Positions 8,810 to 17,319 of a DNA stretch of 64,000 nucleotides are shown here, piece by piece. The notes below the pieces were generated by a model. It saw only the letters and a list, made by a program, of their open reading frames with translations, had not been told where the DNA came from and did no database searches. Positions within the stretch are counted from its first letter, which is position 1; every line of letters begins with the position of its first letter. The position numbers and the translations under genes were made by a program. The DNA lies in NCBI RefSeq assembly GCF_917563885.1, contig NZ_CAKJTG010000015.1:1-64000 (forward strand), read 5' to 3'. The DNA comes from Pseudoneobacillus rhizosphaerae. Lineage in GTDB: Bacteria > Bacillota > Bacilli > Bacillales > Cytobacillaceae.

Positions 8810-9529
8810 ATGAAGAGGAAAGCACTTTCAATGATTATCCTCATTACTATTACCCTTTCTGTTTTGTTTGTAGCCAACGGCGGACAAAATACAGAAGTAC
8901 AAGCATTTTCAAATCAAGTGCTTCGCCAAGGCTCTGTAGGGGAAGATGTCATTGAGCTGCAATCACGTCTAACTTATAATGGCTACTTTAAAAGTAAGAT
9001 TGACGGTGTATTTGGCTGGAATACATATTGGGCTGTACGAAATTTCCAATATCAATTTGGACTTCCTGTCGATGGAATTGTAGGTGCTAAAACAAAGGCC
9101 ATGCTTGTGAGAGCAACAAAATATGTAAAGCCAGGTACATCAGGTAGTACCGGTACCACTGTACCAAGCGGATACTCTCAAAATGATATCCAACTAATGG
9201 CAAGAGCTGTATACGGTGAAGCGCGTGGTGAATCCTATACAGGTCAAGTGGCGATTGCCGCAGTTATTTTAAACCGTATTCAAAGTGCTTCATTTCCAAA
9301 TACGATTGCAGGCGTTATTTATGAACCAGGTGCATTTACAGCAGTTGCAGATGGTCAGATTAATTTGACACCAAACGAAACGGCAAAGAAAGCCGTGATA
9401 GATGCCATAAATGGATGGGATCCTACCGGTAATGCTATTTATTATTTCAACCCTGCTACCGCCACTAATAAGTGGATATGGAGTCGACCACAGATTAAAC
9501 AAATCGGAAAACATATATTTTGCAAATAA
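8810..9529 (+). CDS. SleB-like cell-wall hydrolase (signal peptide, PG-binding, Hydrolase_2)
   Basis: 239 residues: a signal peptide (about 1-32), a peptidoglycan-binding type 1 domain (about 38-100, with RQGSVGEDVIELQSRL and GVFGWNTYWAVRNFQ), a Ser/Gly/Thr linker, then a SleB/CwlJ hydrolase domain from about 125 (MARAVYGEARGESYTGQVAI...). The catalytic Glu is probably in YGEARGE. SleB-type enzymes are lytic transglycosylases that degrade spore cortex during germination. GGGAGG precedes the ATG. No ypeB partner follows, unlike the classical sleB-ypeB operon, so it may be a paralogue rather than the main germination enzyme. Confidence 0.88.
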   Translation: MKRKALSMIILITITLSVLFVANGGQNTEVQAFSNQVLRQGSVGEDVIELQSRLTYNGYFKSKIDGVFGWNTYWAVRNFQYQFGLPVDGIVGAKTKAMLVRATKYVKPGTSGSTGTTVPSGYSQNDIQLMARAVYGEARGESYTGQVAIAAVILNRIQSASFPNTIAGVIYEPGAFTAVADGQINLTPNETAKKAVIDAINGWDPTGNAIYYFNPATATNKWIWSRPQIKQIGKHIFCK

Positions 9530-9534
9530 AAGGA

Positions 9535-9577
9535 AAGGACTAAGGCGATTTGCTCTTTCCAAATCACCTCAGTCCTT
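9535..9577 (+). terminator. Hairpin after the SleB-like gene
   Basis: A 17-bp stem (9535-9551 with 9561-9577, two mismatches) with a 9-base loop follows 5 bases after the stop codon. It lacks a T run but sits where a terminator is expected. Confidence 0.55.
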
Positions 9578-9746
9578 CCTAGTAAGAAAATATTCCTAGA
9601 GTTATATTTCATTAAGGATAATCATGATAATACTAGAATAAGCTAGAAATCTCCTCTATAATCAGGTAATTTGACCTTCTAACCAATTTCCTTCTTATAT
9701 TATAATTAGGTAAAATACCAATGTTTCCGAAGGTGAGGGGTCAAAA

Positions 9747-9887
9747 ATCATCAATGAAGAAGTAATTTATGAAGGTAAACTCTATACTGTCTATTATAAA
9801 TACGATTCTGGATACTTGGAAATAAAGGAAAACGAAGGACTATTTTCAATAAAATTAGTGCATCAAAGAGAGGTCACATTCAAATAA
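9747..9887 (+). CDS. Possible 46-residue small protein with non-ATG start
   Basis: A frame ending at the TAA of 9885-9887 reads ...INEEVIYEGKLYTVYYKY then ...KLVHQREVTFK, a compact, plausible small beta protein. No ATG, GTG or TTG opens it near GAAGGTGAGGGG at 9728-9740; the best-placed codon is ATC at 9747. It may use a rare start, or be a decayed gene that lost its start. A terminator follows directly, which supports a transcribed unit. The family is unknown. Confidence 0.4.
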   Translation: MINEEVIYEGKLYTVYYKYDSGYLEIKENEGLFSIKLVHQREVTFK

Positions 9888-9920
9888 AAGCCCTTCTAAT
9901 TGAGAAGGGCTTTTATTATT
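9886..9920. terminator. Bidirectional terminator
   Basis: AAAAGCCCTTCT and GAGAAGGGCTTTT pair around an AATT loop. It can serve both the small plus-strand frame and the minus-strand DUF445 gene, which ends at 9941. Confidence 0.85.
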
Positions 9921-9940
9921 TTCTTATTTAAGCCATTACC

Positions 9941-11197
9941 TTACACAATTGCTTGGAAAATCGTTAAGACTATTCCAATAAAGAAACCACAAATCGCTCC
10001 ATTTACTCGTATCCACTGTAAATCCTTACCGATATTGTTTTCCATTAAATCGATAAGCGTTTCGTTATCTAATTTTTCCAGGTTTTCTTTAACTAGAATA
10101 CCAATTTTGGCATGGTTATGATCGATAAAATGGAAAATTTGTTTTTGAATCCAATTTTCAATGCTGTCGATTTTTTCAGGCGTCTCTTCCATTTTATCTA
10201 AAAGATTTCTAATAAATGAAAGCACATACCTATCAATAAATTCTGCATCTTCGGTAAGAAGAAGTAGTTTACTTTGAAGCTGCTCTAAAATCCTTGTAAT
10301 TTGTTCGGCAGGGCTCCAATTATTAATTAGCGACTCTTTCCAATCATTGATTGCCGCTAACAGCTCTTCTCTATCTTGCACACTTACTAACTCTTTGCGA
10401 ATTCGCGTAAGAATCAGATGGCGATAGGGATTATCACTTTCTTGTAAGAGGACGATTCTTTTCAGGATAAAGGGTTGAAGGAGATTACCAAGCTTTTCAG
10501 CGTTTATTAAATTGCTGAAGGAATTAATCGCCATCTTTAAAAAGCCATCTGCTTCTGTATTATCTAGCAATTGTTTCGCCATAATACCGATTTTCACCTT
10601 TGTTTCTTCTTTTTCCATCCACTTTTCAGTCTCTACTAGAACATAATCCAAAGCTTTTTCATCTAATTTTTTATTGATAACTTGATGAACCATCGACTCC
10701 AGAAAACCTGTCACGTTTATAGAACGTATATTTCTCTTTAACTCTTTTTCTATAAATGGGGTTAACTTTTCTAGATTAGCCTGGCTTACTGCCTCAAATA
10801 ACAGCGAACCTATTGCCTTATTTAGACTATTTGTCGATAATTCCTTCTTAGCGATTTGCAATAATTTGTCCGTAAATTTTATCTGTTTAATTTTTCCCTG
10901 AATGCTCTCTTTCGTCAGCCAATCATTTTCAAGCATCGAAATTAAAGCCCGAATCATACGATTTCGATTTTTTGGAAGTAATGCCGTATGAGGAATTGGA
11001 ATACCAAGAGGGTGGCGAAATAGGGCTGTAACAGCAAACCAGTCTGCCAGTCCACCTACAAGTCCAGCCTCAAAACCTCCTTGTAATAGTCGGCCAATGA
11101 AATGGTCCTGAAAAAAAGTAGTGATGAGAAATCCTGCACCCATAACCACTAATGAAATCTTTGCAAAATACTTTGATTTTCTTTCTCGTTTTTTCAT
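9941..11197 (-). CDS. DUF445 family membrane-associated protein
   Basis: About 418 residues in the DUF445 layout: two N-terminal hydrophobic segments around a Gly-rich stretch (LLQGGFEAGLVGGLADWFAV), the family block FRHPLGIPIPHTALLPKNR, a long charged helical middle, and a C-terminal TM segment (GAICGFFIGIVLTIFQAI). B. subtilis YheB is a family member (from memory). The biochemical role is not established. The second ATG of an ATGATG pair is taken because AGGGAAG lies 5 bases before it; an upstream TTG frame start falls inside the binding site. Confidence 0.85.
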   Translation of the reverse strand: MKKRERKSKYFAKISLVVMGAGFLITTFFQDHFIGRLLQGGFEAGLVGGLADWFAVTALFRHPLGIPIPHTALLPKNRNRMIRALISMLENDWLTKESIQGKIKQIKFTDKLLQIAKKELSTNSLNKAIGSLLFEAVSQANLEKLTPFIEKELKRNIRSINVTGFLESMVHQVINKKLDEKALDYVLVETEKWMEKEETKVKIGIMAKQLLDNTEADGFLKMAINSFSNLINAEKLGNLLQPFILKRIVLLQESDNPYRHLILTRIRKELVSVQDREELLAAINDWKESLINNWSPAEQITRILEQLQSKLLLLTEDAEFIDRYVLSFIRNLLDKMEETPEKIDSIENWIQKQIFHFIDHNHAKIGILVKENLEKLDNETLIDLMENNIGKDLQWIRVNGAICGFFIGIVLTIFQAIV

Positions 11198-11274
11198 CAT
11201 AACTTCCCTCAAATAGTAATTTTGGATAACTTTACCTTAACATAACAGAATACAAGGCTACCTGCAATTAAGCG

Positions 11275-12303
11275 CTATATGACCTTCTTAATTATCGGTA
11301 TGATGGAAATGATATATGACAGAATAAGGCAAATTACAAAAACCGTCATCCCTATAAGTGGTATTGTAATAAGTAAATGATCATTGTATAAAAAGTTAAA
11401 ATGAGTGTTTCTCATAGAGATACCTAAAAAATACGGATGGATTAAATAAACGCCAAAGGTTAATGAACTGATTTTTGTTAGTACCTTTGTATTTTTCATT
11501 TTGAAATTACAATTGTATTTAAAAAATATAAAAATCGCGATGGACATCAATAATACATTAGGAGAATTATACGTATAAAAGATGGGAAAGAAAGTACCAC
11601 CTTGCTCTTGGGTATAATAATAAGTCCCATAGAAGGTAATAAAATAGCTTAACAAGCCTAAAACATAAATCAGCAGCCTTTCCATCCTTGAAAAATCTTT
11701 AGTGAATAGCACATAGCCTAGTAAAAAATATCCTAAATAAATTCCAAATGGGCCAAAAAAGTTAATTTTTAATAACGGAATTATACCATTCAAAAAGGGA
11801 AATAAAGAACAAAAGAAAAACCATACGAGAAGAACAAATAGATTAATCTTTTGGGAAGAATGTTTCACAAATAAAATTAATACGGGCGAAAATAGATAAA
11901 CCGCAATCATGGCATAAAAAAACCACAAATGCCCAGCAATCGCATTGTTGGCAAATTTAAGGATAAATTGCGTAATATCAAAGCCTTTATTATTAATATA
12001 AAAATAAATGACACTAAACACCAAAAAGGGAATTAGTATTTTATCAAATCTCTTTTTCAGAAAAAAGGTTAAATCAAATTCCCTTTTCGAATTCAAGAGA
12101 AGTGCACCACTGATCATAAAGAAAATAGGCACACACCATCTTGTAGCGCTATCAATTAAGTTTCCATGCATAAATAGAGTCATTTCACCCTCAGCCATTT
12201 TTTTGAGTAGTGGTGCAGCAGCATGCAGGACGATGACAGCAAAGGCAGCAAAAACCCTTAAAAAATCCATATAAATGATTTGTTCCTTTACATTCTCTTT
12301 CAT
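11275..12303 (-). CDS. Acyltransferase 3 family integral membrane protein
   Basis: 342 residues with about ten hydrophobic segments. The acyltransferase-3 signature is seen at the N-terminus (YMDFLRVFAAFAVIVLHAAAP, with the conserved Arg and His), followed by PIFFMISGALLL and GHLWFFYAMIAVYLFSPVL. Such proteins O-acylate cell-surface sugars, peptidoglycan or lipids at the membrane. It lies 77 bases upstream of the DUF445 gene in the same direction. The acceptor is unknown, as no glycan operon surrounds it. Confidence 0.85.
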   Translation of the reverse strand: MKENVKEQIIYMDFLRVFAAFAVIVLHAAAPLLKKMAEGEMTLFMHGNLIDSATRWCVPIFFMISGALLLNSKREFDLTFFLKKRFDKILIPFLVFSVIYFYINNKGFDITQFILKFANNAIAGHLWFFYAMIAVYLFSPVLILFVKHSSQKINLFVLLVWFFFCSLFPFLNGIIPLLKINFFGPFGIYLGYFLLGYVLFTKDFSRMERLLIYVLGLLSYFITFYGTYYYTQEQGGTFFPIFYTYNSPNVLLMSIAIFIFFKYNCNFKMKNTKVLTKISSLTFGVYLIHPYFLGISMRNTHFNFLYNDHLLITIPLIGMTVFVICLILSYIISIIPIIKKVI

Positions 12304-12839
12304 AAAAAACCCCTCAAATTGGGATTCAATCTGTATATTCTACATTGTCTTCCTTTTAGAAATACTATACCGACTGAATCCATTTATAAATAATAATCTA
12401 CTTATATTCTACCATAAATTTCTATTTTAACTCCATGTTGATAATGTACGTATTTTTATTATATTTCAAGTTCGTAAAGAGAGAAATATGCGTCAAGGAC
12501 CGAAAAGTTCTTAGACATATTTGTTATTGAAAAAAAGGCAAACATTTAATTCTTAAAAAATACTGGTAACAATGTTAGAAATTACAATTTTAAAAGCATA
12601 AGATTCTTATTTAGTAACATTCATGTAATGTATAGGTGTTACACTTCAAAGGTCATACTACTGGACTTCAGGCGTTTTAAGTAGGATTACTAGGACGATA
12701 TTCTTCAATAGATTAGAAATATTATCGCAATATAATTGCCATTAATGTAACCGAACTAACATCTCCCTGTTCTTTGTTTCACAAAATTCCATGTTACGAT
12801 TATGAAAATTAGCAACCAAAGAACATGGAGGGTAAAAGA
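12304..12839. other. Long intergenic region before the LysM-3D gene
   Basis: About 530 AT-rich bases between divergent genes. No coding frame with a binding site was seen. Imperfect repeats of TGTAA/TTACA words occur (for example near 12613-12642), but no correctly spaced WalR direct repeat was found. No riboswitch consensus was recognised, although the long leader could hold one. Confidence 0.5.
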
Positions 12840-13571
12840 ATGCTTAAGAAAATACAAACATTACTAGCAGTTGCTGTACTCTCAGGAACTGTAAGTGCTA
12901 ATGCACAGGCTGCAACTGTCACAGTAAAAGAAGGGGATACCTTATCTGAACTATCTAGCCTACATAATACTTCTGTAACAGAGATTAAGAAATTAAATCA
13001 GCTTACTTCTGATGTGATTAAGCCTGGTGAAGTTTTAGAGCTTGAACAGAAAAAGGTTTATACGGTTAAACAAGGTGACACTATCTGGAACATCGCCAAA
13101 GATCACCAAGTTAGCGTAAAACAAATGAAGAAGTGGAATAAATTAAACTCCAACATTATTCGTCCAGGAAAAAAACTATTAATCTTTGATGATATTTCGA
13201 AAGAAACTTTAACAATAAAGCCATCCTCTACAACGGTTAAAAAAGTATCAACGCCAAAAGTGCAAACACCTAAGAAAAGCACAAAGGTGATAACTGTAAA
13301 AGCCACAGCGTATACAGCATCGTGTAAGGGCTGTACAGGTATAACGAAAACGGGATTTAACCTAAAAGCGAATCCGAATAAAAAGATTATCGCGGTTGAT
13401 CCGTCTGTCATACCGCTTGGTACTATAGTGCATGTAGAAGGCTATGGAAAAGCTATCGCGGCAGATATAGGTGGAGCAATTAAAGGCAAACGAATTGATG
13501 TCTTTATTCCCACAAAAAAAGCTGCCATTAATTTTGGTGTAAAACGTTTGAAAGTAACTATATTAAACTAG
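12840..13571 (+). CDS. Secreted LysM-LysM-3D domain cell-wall protein (YocH-like)
   Basis: 243 residues: signal peptide ending near ANAQAA, two LysM domains (about 27-72 and 74-118, each starting with KEGDT/KQGDT and ending IxPGxxL), a Lys/Thr linker, and a C-terminal 3D domain. The three aspartates that name the 3D domain are in IAVDPSVIP, AADIGG and KRIDVF. The order is that of B. subtilis YocH, a WalR-regulated muralytic protein. ATG at 12840 is preferred over 12825, because GGAGGG falls between them. It is probably a cell-wall lytic or remodelling enzyme; regulation by the WalRK encoded in this window is plausible but unproven. Confidence 0.88.
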   Translation: MLKKIQTLLAVAVLSGTVSANAQAATVTVKEGDTLSELSSLHNTSVTEIKKLNQLTSDVIKPGEVLELEQKKVYTVKQGDTIWNIAKDHQVSVKQMKKWNKLNSNIIRPGKKLLIFDDISKETLTIKPSSTTVKKVSTPKVQTPKKSTKVITVKATAYTASCKGCTGITKTGFNLKANPNKKIIAVDPSVIPLGTIVHVEGYGKAIAADIGGAIKGKRIDVFIPTKKAAINFGVKRLKVTILN

Positions 13572-13585
13572 ATTATCAATCTGAG

Positions 13586-13631
13586 AAACACTGTAATCCT
13601 TATGAATCATGGGTTGCGGTGTTTTTTTATT
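13586..13631 (+). terminator. Terminator after the LysM-3D gene
   Basis: AAACACTGTAATCC can pair, with G-U pairs, to GGGTTGCGGTGTTT, followed by a long T run. It lies 15 bases past the stop. Confidence 0.75.
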
Positions 13632-13771
13632 TTTTTACGCAATCACCAATTACACAAACTTTTCATTACTTTCCTTGATTTGGGTCAAGGAAAGTAATGA
13701 TGGATATCTTTAAGATAAAGGAGCAGAAGAAATTTTCAAATAAAATATTCAATATAAAGGAGATTAATACA

Positions 13772-14191
13772 ATGAAAAAATTTGGCTTTCTTTTATTAAC
13801 AGGTGCTTTAACATTAGGCTTAGCAGCTTGTGGAGGAGCAGAGGAAGAAGCAACTACAAAAGAAGTTAGTGAAGAAACATCTGCCGGGCAAAATGAAGCA
13901 GTTGAAGCAACAGGGGATGTACAAGAATTCACAATCAATGCATCTAACTGGGAATTCTCTTCAGATAAAGAATTGGTTGTAAAAAAGGGAACAGCGGTCA
14001 AAATTAATTTAGTGAATAAAGAAGGCATGCATACAATTAGTAATGAAGATTTAGGAATTAACTTAACTGCAGACGCTCCAGCTGAATTCACAGCTGATAC
14101 AACAGGTGAATACGAATTAATTTGTTCAACCATTTGTGGCGCTATGGAAGACCATGAAGCAATGAAAGTGACACTAAAAATAGTAGACTAG
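13772..14191 (+). CDS. Small lipoprotein with CuA-like cupredoxin domain
   Basis: 139 residues. A lipoprotein signal ends in LAAC (Cys20), followed by a Glu-rich linker and a cupredoxin domain from about residue 50. Ligand-like residues are His87 (MHTIS), Cys118, Cys122, His128 and Met131. This resembles the binuclear CuA site of cytochrome oxidase subunit II and N2O reductase, but with C-x3-C-x5-H-x2-M instead of C-x3-C-x3-H-x2-M. There are no TM helices beyond the lipid anchor and no oxidase genes nearby. AAAGGAG precedes the ATG at 13772. It is probably an extracytoplasmic copper or electron-transfer protein. Its length and isolation are atypical of CtaC. Confidence 0.78.
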   Translation: MKKFGFLLLTGALTLGLAACGGAEEEATTKEVSEETSAGQNEAVEATGDVQEFTINASNWEFSSDKELVVKKGTAVKINLVNKEGMHTISNEDLGINLTADAPAEFTADTTGEYELICSTICGAMEDHEAMKVTLKIVD

Positions 14192-14219
14192 TAAACTAGG
14201 GGTTAAACCAATCAACTTC

Positions 14220-14284
14220 AGCTAGCCATTTCCTTCCTAAAATTGATCCATTTCTCTAGGAAGGAAATTGCTAGTTTTTTTTGT
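14220..14284 (+). terminator. Terminator after the cupredoxin gene
   Basis: CTAGCCATTTCCTTCCTA pairs with TAGGAAGGAAATTGCTAG (one mismatch) around a 17-base loop, followed by eight T residues. Confidence 0.85.
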
Positions 14285-14308
14285 CTTGATAGAGTTTGTG
14301 CAAAACCG

Positions 14309-14335
14309 TTGACAAAACAATTGGTTTTATATAAT
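14309..14335 (+). promoter_or_regulatory. Promoter of ahpCF
   Basis: A perfect TTGACA at 14309-14314 is followed by TATAAT at 14330-14335 (15-bp gap) or TAATAA at 14332 (17-bp gap). It lies about 90 bases upstream of ahpC. Confidence 0.7.
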
Positions 14336-14348
14336 AATAAACATTGTA

Positions 14349-14363
14349 TTAGAATTATTATAA
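14349..14363 (+). promoter_or_regulatory. PerR box upstream of ahpCF
   Basis: TTAGAATTATTATAA matches the B. subtilis Per box TTATAATNATTATAA at all but one defined position. It sits just downstream of the -10 element, where PerR would block transcription until peroxide inactivates it. This is the same control known for ahpCF in B. subtilis. Confidence 0.8.
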
Positions 14364-14425
14364 TTTAATTATTAATATTTGTTGTGATTCATTCTCACAA
14401 CCTACTTTTAAGGAGGAAATTACTA

Positions 14426-14989
14426 ATGTCATTAATAGGAAAAGAAATTAAACCATTCACTGCAAAAGCGTATCAAAACGGAGATTTCATCACTGTTTCA
14501 GACGAAAACCTCAAAGGTAAATGGAGTGTAGTTTGCTTCTACCCAGCAGACTTTACATTTGTTTGCCCTACTGAATTAGAAGATTTACAAAACGAGTATG
14601 CAACGCTAAAGGATCTTGGTGTTGAAGTATATTCGGTTTCTACCGATACTCATTTCACACACAAAGCATGGCATGACACTTCAGAAACAATCGGTAAAAT
14701 TGAATATATTATGATTGGCGATCCTTCACAAAAGATTTCTCGTAACTTTGATGTACTTGATGAAGAAGAAGGTCTTGCACAACGCGGTACTTTCATCATT
14801 GACCCAGACGGTGTCGTTCAAGCGATGGAAATCAATGCAGACGGTATCGGCCGTGATGCAAGCATAATTGTAAATAAAATTAAAGCAGCACAATATGTTC
14901 GCAACAATCCAGGTGAAGTTTGCCCAGCTAAATGGCAAGAAGGTTCTGCAACACTTAAGCCAAGTCTTGACCTTGTAGGAAAAATTTAA
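14426..14989 (+). CDS. ahpC: Alkyl hydroperoxide reductase subunit C (typical 2-Cys peroxiredoxin)
   Basis: 187 residues, the usual AhpC length. The peroxidatic cysteine is in [11 protein letters not shown] (Cys47) and the resolving cysteine in GEVCPAKW near the C-terminus. It reduces H2O2, organic peroxides and peroxynitrite in the cytoplasm, and is recycled by AhpF encoded 14 bases downstream. ATG at 14426 is chosen because AAGGAGG lies 8 bases before it and the sequence then begins MSLIGKEI as in other AhpC proteins. An upstream in-frame ATG at 14384 is in the leader. Regulated by the PerR-type box. Confidence 0.97.
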   Translation: MSLIGKEIKPFTAKAYQNGDFITVSDENLKGKWSVVCFYPADFTFVCPTELEDLQNEYATLKDLGVEVYSVSTDTHFTHKAWHDTSETIGKIEYIMIGDPSQKISRNFDVLDEEEGLAQRGTFIIDPDGVVQAMEINADGIGRDASIIVNKIKAAQYVRNNPGEVCPAKWQEGSATLKPSLDLVGKI

Positions 14990-15003
14990 GGAGTAGGATA
15001 AAA

Positions 15004-16533
15004 ATGTTACTAGATGCAGATATAAAAGCACAATTATCCCAGTATCTTCAATTGATGGAGGGCGATGTCCTTCTCAAAGTTAGTGCAGGAACCGATAGCG
15101 TATCTCGTGAAATGTTGCTTTTAGTAGACGAACTAGCGAGTATGTCATCTAACATTAAGGTTGAGAAAACAGAGCTAGAAAGAACACCAAGCTTTAGTGT
15201 GAATCGTATCGGCGAAGACACTGGAGTAACGTTTGCTGGTATTCCTCTAGGACACGAATTCACTTCATTAGTATTAGCTCTCTTGCAGGTTAGCGGAAGA
15301 GCGCCAAAGGTAGAGCAAAAGGTAATCGATCAAATTAAAGCGATTAAAGGTGAATATCACTTTGAATCTTATATCAGCTTAAGCTGCCATAACTGCCCTG
15401 ATGTTGTACAAGCTCTGAACTTAATGAGCATTCTTAATCCTGGTATTTCTCATACAATGATTGATGGGGCTGCTTTTAAAGACGAGGTTGAAAGCAAGAA
15501 CATCTTGGCAGTCCCAACTGTTTTTCTAAATGGAGAAAGCTTTGGCAGTGGTCGGATGACAATTGAGGAAATCCTTACAAAAATGGGTTCTGGTACAGAT
15601 GCATCCGAGCTTTCTGATAAAGAACCATTCGATGTGCTTGTTGTAGGTGGCGGACCAGCTGGTGCAAGTGCAGCCATTTATGCTGCACGTAAAGGCATTC
15701 GTACAGGTATTGTTGCTGAACGCTTTGGCGGCCAAGTGATGGATACTATGGGTATCGAGAACTTTATTAGTATGAAATATACAGAAGGTCCGAAGCTTGT
15801 AGCAAGTCTTGAAGAACATGTAAAAGAATATGGCGTTGATGTAATGAATTTACAGCGTGCCAATCGTTTAGAAAAAAAGGAATTCATCGAGCTTGAACTT
15901 GAAAACGGTGCTGTTTTAAAGAGTAAAACTGTTATTCTTTCAACAGGTGCCCGCTGGCGTAATGTTGGCGTCCCAGGCGAAGCGGAGTTCAAGAACAAAG
16001 GTGTGGCATACTGCCCACATTGTGATGGTCCACTGTTTTCTGGAAAACACGTAGCCGTTATTGGCGGCGGTAATTCTGGTGTTGAAGCAGCCATTGATCT
16101 TGCTGGTATTGTGAAACATGTAACGGTTCTTGAATTTATGCCTGAACTGAAGGCTGATGCTGTACTTCAAGATCGTCTAAACAGTCTTCCTAATGTAACA
16201 GTCCTAAAGAACGTTCAAACAAAAGAAATCACTGGCACTGACAAAGTAAATGGTATTTCTTACATTGACCGTCAAACTGAGGAGGTTCACCACATTGAAC
16301 TGCAGGGTGTATTTGTTCAAATCGGCCTTGTACCAAACACAGATTGGTTAGGCGACACACTTGAACGTACTCGATTTGGTGAAATCATAGTAGACAAGCA
16401 TGGTGCTACGAACATTCCTGGAGTGTTTGCTGCAGGAGACTGTACAGATAGTGCTTATAAGCAAATCATTATTTCTATGGGATCAGGTGCTACTGCTGCC
16501 TTAGGTGCCTTTGATTATCTAATTAGAAATTAA
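15004..16533 (+). CDS. ahpF: Alkyl hydroperoxide reductase subunit F, NADH:peroxiredoxin oxidoreductase
   Basis: 509 residues in the canonical AhpF layout: an N-terminal tandem thioredoxin-fold domain with the redox pair CHNC (Cys128/Cys131), then a thioredoxin-reductase-like domain with the FAD motif [10 protein letters not shown], the redox pair CPHC (Cys337/Cys340), an NADH-binding [10 protein letters not shown], and the C-terminal FAD block [10 protein letters not shown]. It passes electrons from NADH to AhpC. Co-transcribed with ahpC, 14 bases apart, with a purine-rich binding site between. Confidence 0.97.
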   Translation: MLLDADIKAQLSQYLQLMEGDVLLKVSAGTDSVSREMLLLVDELASMSSNIKVEKTELERTPSFSVNRIGEDTGVTFAGIPLGHEFTSLVLALLQVSGRAPKVEQKVIDQIKAIKGEYHFESYISLSCHNCPDVVQALNLMSILNPGISHTMIDGAAFKDEVESKNILAVPTVFLNGESFGSGRMTIEEILTKMGSGTDASELSDKEPFDVLVVGGGPAGASAAIYAARKGIRTGIVAERFGGQVMDTMGIENFISMKYTEGPKLVASLEEHVKEYGVDVMNLQRANRLEKKEFIELELENGAVLKSKTVILSTGARWRNVGVPGEAEFKNKGVAYCPHCDGPLFSGKHVAVIGGGNSGVEAAIDLAGIVKHVTVLEFMPELKADAVLQDRLNSLPNVTVLKNVQTKEITGTDKVNGISYIDRQTEEVHHIELQGVFVQIGLVPNTDWLGDTLERTRFGEIIVDKHGATNIPGVFAAGDCTDSAYKQIIISMGSGATAALGAFDYLIRN

Positions 16534-16562
16534 TGGACAATGGACATACAGTTATAAAAATG

Positions 16563-16598
16563 AAAGCTGAAACGATTTCTCATCGTTTCAGCTTTTTA
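16563..16598. terminator. Terminator between ahpF and ogt
   Basis: AAAGCTGAAACGAT and ATCGTTTCAGCTTTT form a near-perfect stem with a very short loop and T tract, serving the convergent ahpF and the minus-strand methyltransferase gene. Confidence 0.88.
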
Positions 16599-16606
16599 CA
16601 TTCCTT

Positions 16607-17086
16607 TTAGCTATCTTTTTTTAGATGTGATCTTTCGTGCTGAAGCAGCCATTCTTTTCTCCAAAGTCCTCCTGCATAGCCTGTTAATTTTCCATTTGAA
16701 CCAATAATTCGGTGACAAGGAATAACGATACTTAACTTGTTTTTACCGTTTGCACTTCCTACTGCTCTAATCGCTTTTTCATTCCCAATAGAAACAGCAA
16801 TATCTTTATAGGATCCCGTTTTCGCATACGGTACTTTTGTTAAAGCGTTCCATACCTCTTTTTGAAAAGCTGTTCCTTCAAAGAAAAAAGGAAATGAAAA
16901 TTCATGTCGAACCCCTTTAAAATATTCATCCAACTGATTATAGCAATCCACTAATACCTGATCCGTTTTATCATTCCTACTATTTACTGGTTTATCATGT
17001 TCAGCGAACATAATGGAATAAATGGCTTTATTTGTACCCACAATTTCCAAAACTCCAATTGGTGAATCGTAATCTAATTTTTGCAT
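16607..17086 (-). CDS. ogt: Methylated-DNA-[protein]-cysteine S-methyltransferase
   Basis: 159 residues. The methyl-acceptor motif VIPCHRIIG is present (Cys124), with the helix-turn-helix region (FQKEVWNALTKVPYAKTGSYKDIA) before it and the GLWRKEWLLQHE tail after it. The protein repairs O6-methylguanine by suicidal transfer of the alkyl group to the cysteine. The N-terminal domain is short and has no Ada zinc site, so it is the Ogt/stand-alone type. The symbol is by family similarity. It lies convergent to ahpF. Confidence 0.92.
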   Translation of the reverse strand: MQKLDYDSPIGVLEIVGTNKAIYSIMFAEHDKPVNSRNDKTDQVLVDCYNQLDEYFKGVRHEFSFPFFFEGTAFQKEVWNALTKVPYAKTGSYKDIAVSIGNEKAIRAVGSANGKNKLSIVIPCHRIIGSNGKLTGYAGGLWRKEWLLQHERSHLKKDS

Positions 17087-17245
17087 ATCAGTAGCTCCCT
17101 ATTTAGGTTTTTATTCACTTCTGTTTAAAGTTTTCTAAACCATCTCTATTTTCATTATAAGGTTCTAAGCTGTGAATGGAAATATGTTTTAAAAGTAGCC
17201 ATTTCGTTACTTGCGATAACAAAAAATGTACATACGTAAAAATAA

Positions 17246-17306
17246 TTACTCTATAGAGTAACAAATTATTGCTTTCTAGCGTAACATATATTACCATATA
17301 GAGTAA
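17246..17306 (+). promoter_or_regulatory. Paired palindromic operator-like sites upstream of the HTH/F1-beta-like gene
   Basis: TTACTCTATAGAGTAA at 17246-17261 is a perfect 16-bp palindrome. TTACCATATAGAGTAA at 17291-17306 differs from it at two positions and ends in the ribosome binding site. A third imperfect palindrome, GTAACATATATTAC, lies at 17281-17294. The first contains TATAGA, which could be a -10 element. The layout suggests autoregulation by the protein encoded at 17320; this is inference. Confidence 0.65.
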
Positions 17307-17319
17307 GGAGGCGGAAATA

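Noticed and set aside
12613-12645. Possible WalR box (TGTAAT...TGTTAC) before the LysM-3D gene
   Set aside because: The two half sites are 7 bases apart instead of 5, so the consensus is not met.
12304-12839. Riboswitch (ydaO/c-di-AMP or other) before the cell-wall gene
   Set aside because: None of the conserved core words of known classes was found; only the length of the leader suggested it.
15048-16170. Several minus-strand frames of 70-140 codons inside ahpF
   Set aside because: Antisense shadows of a clear gene, without ribosome binding sites.
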